In this document: positions 33,908 to 41,409 of the stretch, piece after piece
How the letters are laid out: each line of letters opens with the position of its first letter
Numbering within the stretch: position 1 is the stretch's first letter
Source of the DNA: Enhygromyxa salina
GTDB taxonomy: Bacteria > Myxococcota_A > Polyangia > Nannocystales > Nannocystaceae
Direction: 5' to 3'
NCBI RefSeq assembly: GCF_000737335.2
Contig: NZ_JMCC02000039.1
Span: 1 to 64,000 of the forward strand
DNA: 64,000 nucleotides
The notes under the pieces: model-generated
What the model was told of the DNA's origin: nothing
The model's input: the letters and a program-made list of their open reading frames with translations, nothing else
Databases searched by the model: none
Program-made: the position numbers and the translations under genes

Positions 33908-36103
33908 ATGTCCGAGCCATCACTTCCCAAGTGGGCCACGCTCGAGTTCGACGCGATCGAGATCGCGCAGACGCCCCCAGATCCAACCCAGGCCACGCAA
34001 CCGTGGACCACCCCCGAGGGCATCGAGGTCGCGCCGATCTATACCGCAGCGGATCTGCGCGAGCTCGAGGACGCTGGCGTGCTCGACACCGCGCCGGGCG
34101 TGCCGCCGTATCTGCGCGGGCCCTACGCGACCCTGTACGCGGTCCGGCCGTGGACGATCCGGCAGTACGCGGGCTTCTCCACCGCCGAGGCCAGCAACGC
34201 GTTTTATCGCCGCAACCTCGCAGCTGGGCAGAAGGGGCTGTCGATCGCGTTCGACCTTGCCACCCACCGCGGCTACGACAGCGATCATCCCCGCGTGGTC
34301 GGGGACGTGGGCATGGCCGGCGTCGCGATCGACTCGATCCTCGACATGCGGATCTTGTTCGACCGGATTCCGCTCGATCGCATGAGCGTGTCGATGACCA
34401 TGAACGGCGCGGTGCTGCCGATCCTCGCGCTCTACATTGTCGCCGCCGAGGAGCAGGGTGTGGCCCAAGCCGCGCTGACTGGGACCATCCAAAACGATGT
34501 GCTCAAAGAGTTCATGGTCCGCAACACCTATATTTATCCGCCGGCGCCCTCAATGCGGATCATTGGTGACATCTTTGCGCACACGGCCGCGCACATGCCC
34601 AAATTCAACTCGATCTCGGTGTCGGGTTACCACATGCAAGAGGCCGGCGCGACGGCGGATCTCGAGCTCGCGTACACCCTGGCCGACGGGCTCGAGTACA
34701 TTCGCACGGGCGTGGCCGCGGGCCTCGAGGTCGACGCATTCGTGCCGCGGATCTCGTTCTTTTGGGCGATCGGCATGAACTTCTTCATGGAGGTCGCCAA
34801 GCTCCGGGCCGCGCGATTGCTGTGGGCCGAGATCGTCGCGCGCTTCAACCCCAAAGATCCAAAGTCGCTGGCGCTGCGAACTCACTCGCAGACCTCGGGC
34901 TGGTCGCTGACGGCCCGCGACCCCTACAACAACGTCGCGCGAACCTGCGTCGAGGCGCTCGCGGCCACGCTCGGGCACACGCAGTCGCTGCACACCAACG
35001 CGTTCGACGAGGCCCTGGCGCTGCCCAGCGAGCTCTCGGCGCGGCTGGCTCGCAACACGCAAATTCAGCTGCAAGAAGAAACCGGGATCTGTGAGGTCGT
35101 CGATCCCTGGGGCGGCAGCTACTACGTCGAGCGCCTGACCCACGACCTGGCCGCCAAGGCCCGCGTGTTGATCGAAGAGATCGAGCAGATCGGCGGCATG
35201 GCCAAGGCGATCGAGGCCGGCGTGCCCAAGCTGCGCATCGAAGAGGCGGCCGCGCGTACCCAAGCGCGGATCGACAGCGGGCAGCAGGCGGTGATCGGCG
35301 TCAACCGCAACGTGCTCGCGCACGAGCCCGAGATCGAGGTCCGCCAGGTCGACAACAGCGCCGTGCGAGCGGCCCAGCTCGCGCGGCTCGAGCAGCTGCG
35401 ATCCGAGCGGGACGAAGCGGCGCTCGAGCGCACGCTCGCGGCCCTGCGAAGCTGCGCCGAGACGGGTCAGGGCAACCTGCTGGCGGCGGCGATCGACGCC
35501 GCCCGAGCCAAGGCCACCGTCGGTGAGATCAGCCTGGCGCTCGAGCAGGTGTGGGGGCGCCACGTCGCGCAGACACGTACAATCGCGGGGGTGTACTCCA
35601 GCGAGCTTCGTGATGGGGGCAAGGGCGGCGCCTCTGGTGACAGCGAGATCGACCGGGTCCTGCAGCAGACCGCGGCGTTCGAGCAGCAAGAGGGCCGGAG
35701 GCCGCGCCTGCTGGTCGCCAAGATGGGCCAAGATGGCCACGACCGCGGCGCCAAGGTGATCGCGACTGGGTTCGCAGACATGGGCTTCGATGTCGATGTT
35801 GGCCCGCTGTTTCAGACCCCCGACGAGACCGCGCGGCAGGCCGTCGAGAACGACGTGCACGTGATCGGCGTCAGCTCGCTCGCGGCGGGTCACCTGACCT
35901 TGGTGCCCGCGCTGATGGCCGCGCTGGCCCAGCTTGGGCGGGCAGACATCATGATCGTGGTGGGCGGCGTGGTCCCGCCGGCCGACCATGCCGCGCTGCG
36001 CGAGCTGGGAGTGGCTGCGATCTTCGGGCCCGGCACCGTGCTCGCGCAGGCGGCCGCAACCGTGCTCGAGCAGCTGGCCACGCAGCTGGAGCTGACGCTT
36101 TGA
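33908..36103 (+). CDS. mutB: Methylmalonyl-CoA mutase, large (alpha) catalytic subunit
   Basis: The 731-residue product shows the full catalytic subunit. The mutase barrel (about 60-570) has RPWTIRQYAGFSTAEASNAF with the active-site Tyr, GLSIAFDLATHRGYDSDHP and RISFFWAIGMNFFMEVAKLR. The C-terminal B12-binding domain (about 595-725) has KMGQDGHDRGAKVIATGF, containing the DxHxxG motif whose His ligates cobalt. It rearranges methylmalonyl-CoA to succinyl-CoA with adenosylcobalamin. The TGA overlaps the TTG start of the next gene (TTGA), so the chaperone is translationally coupled. Confidence 0.97.
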   Translation: MSEPSLPKWATLEFDAIEIAQTPPDPTQATQPWTTPEGIEVAPIYTAADLRELEDAGVLDTAPGVPPYLRGPYATLYAVRPWTIRQYAGFSTAEASNAFYRRNLAAGQKGLSIAFDLATHRGYDSDHPRVVGDVGMAGVAIDSILDMRILFDRIPLDRMSVSMTMNGAVLPILALYIVAAEEQGVAQAALTGTIQNDVLKEFMVRNTYIYPPAPSMRIIGDIFAHTAAHMPKFNSISVSGYHMQEAGATADLELAYTLADGLEYIRTGVAAGLEVDAFVPRISFFWAIGMNFFMEVAKLRAARLLWAEIVARFNPKDPKSLALRTHSQTSGWSLTARDPYNNVARTCVEALAATLGHTQSLHTNAFDEALALPSELSARLARNTQIQLQEETGICEVVDPWGGSYYVERLTHDLAAKARVLIEEIEQIGGMAKAIEAGVPKLRIEEAAARTQARIDSGQQAVIGVNRNVLAHEPEIEVRQVDNSAVRAAQLARLEQLRSERDEAALERTLAALRSCAETGQGNLLAAAIDAARAKATVGEISLALEQVWGRHVAQTRTIAGVYSSELRDGGKGGASGDSEIDRVLQQTAAFEQQEGRRPRLLVAKMGQDGHDRGAKVIATGFADMGFDVDVGPLFQTPDETARQAVENDVHVIGVSSLAAGHLTLVPALMAALAQLGRADIMIVVGGVVPPADHAALRELGVAAIFGPGTVLAQAAATVLEQLATQLELTL

Positions 36104-37098
36104 CGCCACGGCGCAGCATCGATGTTGCAGAGCTCGAGGCGGGTGTACGCGCCGGGGATCGCAGCGCGCTCGGGCGAGCGATCACGCTGATCGAGAGCGG
36201 CCTCGAGCGCGATCAAGTCCACGCCCGATCCCTGCTCGAGCGGATCTTGCCGCACACGGGCGCGGGGATCCGCGTGGGGATCACCGGCGTGCCGGGCGTT
36301 GGCAAGAGCACCTTCATCGAGACCCTTGGCCGCCAGCTCACCAGCAACGGCACCAAGGTCGCCGTGCTCGCCGTCGATCCCTCGAGCACCCGCAGCGGCG
36401 GCTCGATCCTGGGCGACAAGACCCGAATGCAAGAGCTGGCCCGCGATCCGCTCGCGTTCGTGCGGCCCTCACCCAGCCGTGGCTCCCTCGGCGGCGTGGC
36501 CCGGCGCACCCGCGAGGCGATCTTGCTGTGCGAGGCGGCCGGCTATGAGGTGGTGCTGGTCGAGACCGTGGGCGTTGGCCAGAGCGAGACCATGGTCGCG
36601 GGAATGGTCGATTGCTTCTTGGTCTTGATGCTCGCCGGGGCCGGGGACGAGCTACAGGGGATCAAGCGCGGGATCCTGGAATTGGCCGACTTGGTGACCA
36701 TCAACAAAGCGGATGGTGACAACATGCAGAACGCCCGGCGTGCCCGCATGGAGTATGCGCGGGCGCTGCACTTGATGCCGCGCAAGAGCGCGCATTGGGA
36801 TGTGCCGGTGTTGACCTGTTCGGGGATCAGCGGCGATGGCGTGGACGTGCTGTGGGCAGAGATCGAACGATTTCGGGCGGCGCTCACCGCCAGCGGGGAG
36901 TGGGAGCAGACCCGGGCGCAGCAGCGGGTTCAGGCGATGTGGCGGGCGATTGAGTGGGGTGTCATGCAGGTCTTCCGCGAGCACGGTGAGGTCGGCCAGC
37001 GCGTGGGTGCGGTGGAATTGGATGTACGCGACGGCCGCGTGGCGCCGGATCATGCGGCGGCGGAATTGCTGGCGGTGTTTCGTGGTGCGCGGGATTGA
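36100..37098 (+). CDS. meaB: Methylmalonyl-CoA mutase-associated GTPase MeaB (ArgK family)
   Basis: The 332-residue product of the SIMIBI GTPase class starts at TTG 36100, overlapping the mutB stop by four bases. Walker A is GVPGVGKSTFIETLG (about 63-77); further motifs are AVDPSSTRSGGSILGDKTRM, VETVGVGQSE and the base-recognition VTINKADGD. The C-terminal dimerization part is present. The protein loads and protects the cofactor in the mutase and acts as chaperone, using GTP. Its gene is usually next to the mutase, as here. Other in-frame starts are several codons inside; the TTG is chosen for coupling and because it keeps the normal N-terminal helices. Confidence 0.95.
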   Translation: MTPRRSIDVAELEAGVRAGDRSALGRAITLIESGLERDQVHARSLLERILPHTGAGIRVGITGVPGVGKSTFIETLGRQLTSNGTKVAVLAVDPSSTRSGGSILGDKTRMQELARDPLAFVRPSPSRGSLGGVARRTREAILLCEAAGYEVVLVETVGVGQSETMVAGMVDCFLVLMLAGAGDELQGIKRGILELADLVTINKADGDNMQNARRARMEYARALHLMPRKSAHWDVPVLTCSGISGDGVDVLWAEIERFRAALTASGEWEQTRAQQRVQAMWRAIEWGVMQVFREHGEVGQRVGAVELDVRDGRVAPDHAAAELLAVFRGARD

Positions 37099-37450
37099 AG
37101 CCAACAGCCCGCTGCCCACGGTGAGCCCGTCCACGAAGACGTCCGCAAGCGAGCGAGGCCCCGAGCGTCGCCAGCGGCGTCGCTCCGGCCCACTCGAAGC
37201 GCGCTACTGGATCGGCGCGAGGGTACTTGGCTCCGCGTTGAGAACTGCCGCGTACGCCCCACGTCGAAGGGCGCGTTGACGAGCGCGAACGAACCATCGA
37301 GGGTACGCCTCGCGGTGGCTCGTCAACGGTGACGGGCAGCTCGTGAAGCTGGGCGGCTAACGCCCCCACCCGCTGACCGCAAGATCACGTCCGACCCGGG
37401 GTCGCGTCGTCGGGTGCGGTCGCACGGCTACGTGTGCCAATATTCGGTGA
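37099..37450. other. Intergenic region with possible tail of a lost gene
   Basis: No complete gene is seen in these 352 bp. On the plus strand a coding-like stretch ending at the TAA 37358-37360 reads YASRWLVNGDGQLVKLGG; an in-frame TGA lies about 80 bp upstream, so at most the C-terminal end of a former gene would be left. The rest shows no convincing frame. The promoter of the following methyltransferase gene should be within 37361-37450. Confidence 0.35.
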
Positions 37451-38137
37451 ATGACCGACACATCCCAGTCCGCATTCGGCAGCGCTGACGCGGTTGCCAA
37501 GTACGCCGAGGGCCCGCGACGCAACGTCCCCGGCTACGCCAGTCTCGTGCCGATGACGCGGATTCTGCTGCAAGAGCGAGTGCCGGCGGACGGCCGGGTG
37601 CTGGTCGTTGGTGCGGGTGGAGGCCTGGAGTTGCAGGACTTCGCGCAAGCCAACCCAGGTTGGCAGTTCGACGGCGTCGACCCGAGCGCGCCGATGCTGG
37701 ACCTCGCAACGCGTCACCTGGGCCCGTTGTCGTCGAGGGTGACGCTGCACGAGGGATACGTTCAAGACGCGCCGGTGGGGCCGTTCGACGCAGCAACATG
37801 CCTGCTGACCTTCCACTTCGTGCCGCTCGAGCAGCGCGTGCCCATGGCGACAGAGATCCGTCGCCGCCTGAAGCCCGGTGCTCCCTTTGTGGCTGCGCAC
37901 CTGAGCATCGAGAACAGCGAAGGTGCGCGCGACCTCGGGATGTCGCGGTATGCAGCTTTCCTGGTCGCGTCGGGTGTCGAGCCGCACAGGGCGGCTGCGG
38001 CACGGGAAAAGGTAGCGCGGGAGTTGCCGATCCTGACGCCAGCGCAGGACGAGGCCATCCTCTACGAGGCAGGGTTTGGCGAGGTTCAGCTCTTCTATGT
38101 TGGATTCACGTTCCGTGGCTGGGTGGCCTACGCGTGA
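37451..38137 (+). CDS. Class I SAM-dependent methyltransferase
   Basis: A 228-residue protein with the usual Rossmann fold of small-molecule methyltransferases. Motif I reads VLVVGAGGGLELQDF (about 50-64), followed by FDGVDPSAPMLDLA (motif II, acidic residue for ribose) and VGPFDAATCLLTFHFVP (post II). The end FGEVQLFYVGFTFRGWVAY matches a pattern found in methyltransferase type 12 proteins. Substrate unknown. It stands alone, convergent with the V4R-STAS gene. Confidence 0.88.
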   Translation: MTDTSQSAFGSADAVAKYAEGPRRNVPGYASLVPMTRILLQERVPADGRVLVVGAGGGLELQDFAQANPGWQFDGVDPSAPMLDLATRHLGPLSSRVTLHEGYVQDAPVGPFDAATCLLTFHFVPLEQRVPMATEIRRRLKPGAPFVAAHLSIENSEGARDLGMSRYAAFLVASGVEPHRAAAAREKVARELPILTPAQDEAILYEAGFGEVQLFYVGFTFRGWVAYA

Positions 38138-38191
38138 GGCTATCTCGTCGCCTCGCGCCGGATTCTTCGTCGAGGGCAGTGACCAGCTTCG

Positions 38192-39265
38192 TCAGCGTGA
38201 TCGAGCAGGCGCGCTGCGGAGGCCCGCCGCCGCGCGCAGTTGCACCTGCACGCCGAGCTGTTCGAGCGCCGCCGCGAGAGCCGTGTGAAGCGTAGCGAAG
38301 GTCCGAAACCCCCGACCGCTTGGAACATCGCCCCCAACAGCGACCAGCGTGGTGGCGACGCCCGGCGAGATGCCGCAGACAAAGCAAGTACAACCCAGCA
38401 GCCCCAGCGCACGGATCAGCGCCATCAAGTGACCCGCAGAGCTCGCGTCGATGGTGTCGACCCCGGTGAGATCGATCAGCGCATAGCGAGCCCGCTTCTG
38501 GGTGACGGCGTCGAGCATGCGCGCGGTCATGCTCGTGGCCTGCGTGTGGCTGATGCGGCCAACGACGGGCAACGCCAGGACCTGGTCCCAGACCTGGATG
38601 ATCGGGGTTGACAGCTCCTGGATCTCTCGTTGTTGCGATGTGATGAGCTCGAGCTTGTCCCGAATGGTCTCGGTCGAATTCAAGGCCTCGCGCCACGGGG
38701 CCGCTTCGGCGCCCCAGGAGTTGACCGGACGCAGCTCCCACGAACAATGTGGATCGCCGCACGCGATGCACTCACGCTCGATCGCCAGCAGCGGCGCGCC
38801 AAAGAACGCGGTGCCCCAGCCGCTCGCGTATCCGAGCAGCGAGTAGCACACGGGCTCGCGAGCGGAGCCAAGGCTCCGCAGGTGGACCTCGGCCTCGTAG
38901 GAGTTTTTCCAGAGACCCCGAAACAGGAAGTGGCCGCTCGCGCGGTCATAGCTCATCTCGAGCGGCTCGACTTTCACGAGGCCTTCCCATTCATGCATCC
39001 GCGGTCCAGCGCCGAGGCGGTCGACCTCTTTGTCCCACGTGTACATCGTGCTGAGCGCGTCGTAGTCGCCGTAGCCGCATTGATAGCCGAACTGCATCAA
39101 CGCTGCGCGTGCCAGCGTGGTGCCGAGCTTGGCGTCGAGCACCTGGTGCAGCAGCGAGAACGCCTCTTGCCGAAACAACAGCATGCGCTCCTGACCGAGC
39201 AGGAGCTTGCCATCTTGCGGTGCGAACTCGAGCGCGGTTGCCAAATTGAGATCCGCGAGCTGCAT
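38192..39265 (-). CDS. XylR-N/V4R-STAS sensor protein
   Basis: The 357-residue product has an N-terminal XylR_N-like region (about 10-95; LLLGQERMLLFRQEAFSLLH and MQFGYQCGYGDYDAL), a V4R (4-vinyl reductase-type) small-molecule-binding part (about 105-190; SLLGYASGWGTAFFG and IACGDPHCSWELRPV, with Cys residues typical of the V4R metal/ligand site), a short coiled-coil, and a C-terminal STAS domain (about 220-335; TPIIQVWDQVLALPVVGRIS, VDTIDASSAGHLMALI). It lacks the sigma54-activator AAA+ part of XylR and instead ends in STAS, so it probably passes its signal through protein-protein contacts as RsbR-like proteins do. The Ser pair in DASSAG fits a phosphorylation site. Confidence 0.85.
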   Translation of the reverse strand: MQLADLNLATALEFAPQDGKLLLGQERMLLFRQEAFSLLHQVLDAKLGTTLARAALMQFGYQCGYGDYDALSTMYTWDKEVDRLGAGPRMHEWEGLVKVEPLEMSYDRASGHFLFRGLWKNSYEAEVHLRSLGSAREPVCYSLLGYASGWGTAFFGAPLLAIERECIACGDPHCSWELRPVNSWGAEAAPWREALNSTETIRDKLELITSQQREIQELSTPIIQVWDQVLALPVVGRISHTQATSMTARMLDAVTQKRARYALIDLTGVDTIDASSAGHLMALIRALGLLGCTCFVCGISPGVATTLVAVGGDVPSGRGFRTFATLHTALAAALEQLGVQVQLRAAAGLRSAPARSR

Positions 39266-39721
39266 CGGGATGCATCATAGCAAACGGACTCAACCCCCGT
39301 CCCTTCTCGCAATCCAACACGCACGCACCGATCGAACATGTTGGTCGACAGCGGGGCGGGATCGAACCTCCTCGAGCTGCAATCTCTGCGGCTGACGCAA
39401 AGATCGCGCGACGTGTCGCAGCAAAGGGTGATAGACGAACCGGCCAATGCCGCTCGAGCTCCCCGAGCCGGTCGAGGCCAAGATTCCGGCGAAGTTTGCC
39501 GTACCCCTAGAGCGCCGATCAGTTTGGAGTCGCGTCGTCAGGTGCGTCTGGGGCCGTTCCTGCCTAGGAGGGAGGCCGAAGCTGTATCCGGCATACTGCG
39601 AGCGCCGACCGACAACGGCAGGAGCGGCCCCAGATGTGCCTGGCGTCGTGAATTCAAACTGATTGGCGCTCTAGGCTGCCGAACGATTGCCGCTCCGGGC
39701 CCACGCGGCGCAGCGCAGCTC
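39266..39721. other. Intergenic region with the second 168-bp element
   Basis: Apart from the repeat at 39507-39674 there is no gene. The left 240 bp are upstream of the V4R-STAS gene and should hold its promoter. The right 47 bp follow the stop of the GD-repeat lipoprotein gene on the minus strand. The element thus sits between two genes transcribed in the same direction. Confidence 0.5.
39507..39674. mobile_element. 168-bp MITE-like inverted-repeat element, copy 2
   Basis: This copy is identical over all 168 bp to 6504-6671, including both CTAG ends and the nearly palindromic 55-bp arms. Flanking bases differ from those of copy 1, so the identity ends sharply at the CTAG ends, as expected for a transposed unit and not for a larger duplication. 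Identity without a single change means recent spread or strong conservation. Confidence 0.78.
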
Positions 39722-40471
39722 TCACGGGCAGGTCTGCGTGACCGCGCCCGCGAACAGCTTCAGATCTCGAATCACCGCATCGGCGCCCTTGTAAGACCAC
39801 AGCACCACATACGGTCCGCCCATTGGGCTATACGAGATCGAGTGCAGCGGCGAATTGCCGCAGTCGTCATCTTGCAGCGCGATATCGGTGATGTCCCAGA
39901 CATTGACCGACATGGGCTCGGCGCCGCCGCCGGGTGGGGCCTGCTCGATCGGATCCGCCCCGCCGGCGCTGGCGTCGATGATCGGGAGCGTGACGAGCTC
40001 GAGCGACCCGACGTCAACGGCGGTATTGAGCGCGCAGCCCATGTCGTTGAGCGCGATCGTGAGATACATGAAGTTGGTCGTGAAGCTCCCGCCGACCATG
40101 TCGTAGTCGGCGTAGAGGTAGATGCGCTCGTCGCCGCCGATCCCCGACTGCATCACCGTGAGCTCGAGGCTGTCCATCTCGGGGATCGGATCCGGGAATG
40201 GGCCGGACGCCCCGAGCACGCGCTGAAGCTCGACGCTGCTCTGCGGATCTGGGCACCCGTCGCCGTCGCCATCGCCGTCGCCGTCGCCGTCGCCGTCCCC
40301 ATCGCCGTCGCCGTCGCCATCGCCGTCGCCGTCGCCATCACCCTCGCCGGTCTCTTGCGTGGTCGCGTCGGCCATGGGCTCGCCGTCGTCACTCGTACAA
40401 GACAGGATCAACCCCAGGGCGAGGATCGGGGCGTGGACGGTGTGGACGGTGCGAACGCTGCAAGTGAGCAT
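39722..40471 (-). CDS. Lipoprotein with (Gly-Asp)n run
   Basis: The 249-residue protein has a lipoprotein-type signal (VHAPILALGLILSC), then a short Thr/Glu-rich part, then about 15-16 consecutive Gly-Asp pairs encoded by hexamer repeats at about 40255-40350. The remaining ~170 residues form one compact domain of unknown family (SLELTVMQSGIGGDERIYLY, NFMYLTIALNDMGCA, SPMGGPYVVLWSYKG). Likely exposed on the outer surface with the acidic run as a spacer. The start is uncertain among several in-frame ATG/GTG codons near 40450-40471. Confidence 0.78.
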   Translation of the reverse strand: MLTCSVRTVHTVHAPILALGLILSCTSDDGEPMADATTQETGEGDGDGDGDGDGDGDGDGDGDGDGDGDGDGCPDPQSSVELQRVLGASGPFPDPIPEMDSLELTVMQSGIGGDERIYLYADYDMVGGSFTTNFMYLTIALNDMGCALNTAVDVGSLELVTLPIIDASAGGADPIEQAPPGGGAEPMSVNVWDITDIALQDDDCGNSPLHSISYSPMGGPYVVLWSYKGADAVIRDLKLFAGAVTQTCP

Positions 40472-40590
40472 CCGTCATGATCGGGTCCGATCCCACGTCA
40501 TGTCCACCCCACGGCATGATTTGATCGAGTCGAAGCAGCCGTGGGCCGGGCCGTGGGTCGGGGGCCCGTGACATCAGCCCAGGTCCTGGC

Positions 40591-41403
40591 ATGCTGCGCG
40601 CGATGCTCGACCCCGTCCTCTCCAACGCGGTGCTCGGCTGCACGGCCGTCGCCGCGAGCTGCTGGCTGCTCTCGATCGTCACCCGCGAGTACTCGTGGGT
40701 CGACCGGATCTGGTCGATCACGCCGGTCGCCTACGTCACGTACTTTGCGTGGGCGAGCGGCTGGACCCCGCGATTGGTCCTGCTCGCCGCGCTGGTGCTG
40801 TGCTGGGGTGCGCGGCTCACCTTCAACTTCGCGCGCAAGGGCGGCTACGCGCCGGGCGGCGAAGACTACCGGTGGGCGGCGCTGCAAAAGGGCATGAGCC
40901 CCAGGGCGTTTCAGCTGTTCAACCTGGTGTTCATCGCCGGCTTTCAAAACGCGCTGTTGCTGCTGCTCAGCCTCCCGGCTTGGGCGGCTGCAAAGCAGTC
41001 CGCGCCGCTCGACTGGATCGACGGCGCGCTGGCGCTGGCGTTCTTGGGGCTGCTCGGGCTCGAGACCCTGGCCGACCAGCAACAGTGGCGGTTTCAAACC
41101 ACCAAGCGGGCGGCGCTCGAGCGTGGTGAGAACCCCCCGCCGTTCCTGACCACGGGGCTGTTCCGCTACTCGCGACACCCCAATTTCTTCGCCGAGCAAG
41201 CGCTGTGGTGGGTTGTCGCGGCCTTCGCCCTCGCGGCGGGCTCGCGCGAGTGGGCGGCGATCTTCACCGGGCCGATCGTCCTCGTCGCCCTATTCTACGG
41301 CTCCACAGGCTTCACCGAGGCCCTGTCGCTGCGCAAGTACCCGAGCTACGCCGACTACCAGCGCACAACTTCAAAGCTGATCCCCTGGTGGCCGCGCGGC
41401 TGA
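40591..41403 (+). CDS. DUF1295 / steroid 5-alpha-reductase-like membrane protein
   Basis: A 270-residue integral membrane protein with about six hydrophobic segments. Near the C-terminus it has the family signature ETLADQQQWRFQTTKR ... TTGLFRYSRHPNFFAEQALW, which belongs to DUF1295 in the steroid 5-alpha-reductase/isoprenylcysteine methyltransferase superfamily. Such proteins are thought to reduce or modify lipids or sterols with NADPH, but bacterial members are mostly uncharacterised. The final LRKYPSYADYQRTTSKLIPW is also conserved in the family. The start could be ATG 40591 or ATG 40603. Convergent with a kinase gene. Confidence 0.88.
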   Translation: MLRAMLDPVLSNAVLGCTAVAASCWLLSIVTREYSWVDRIWSITPVAYVTYFAWASGWTPRLVLLAALVLCWGARLTFNFARKGGYAPGGEDYRWAALQKGMSPRAFQLFNLVFIAGFQNALLLLLSLPAWAAAKQSAPLDWIDGALALAFLGLLGLETLADQQQWRFQTTKRAALERGENPPPFLTTGLFRYSRHPNFFAEQALWWVVAAFALAAGSREWAAIFTGPIVLVALFYGSTGFTEALSLRKYPSYADYQRTTSKLIPWWPRG

Positions 41404-41409
41404 TCCGCC

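Noticed and set aside
31546..34023. Open frame of 825 codons on the minus strand
   Set aside because: Covers the methylmalonyl-CoA mutase small subunit gene in antisense; low-complexity composition, no motif.
40252..40350. GD-coding hexamer run considered as a CRISPR or structural DNA repeat
   Set aside because: The repeat has no spacers and lies in frame within a lipoprotein gene; it is a coding low-complexity run.
39338..40480. 380-codon plus-strand frame crossing the 168-bp element
   Set aside because: Joins the repeat element with antisense of the GD lipoprotein; no coherent protein.
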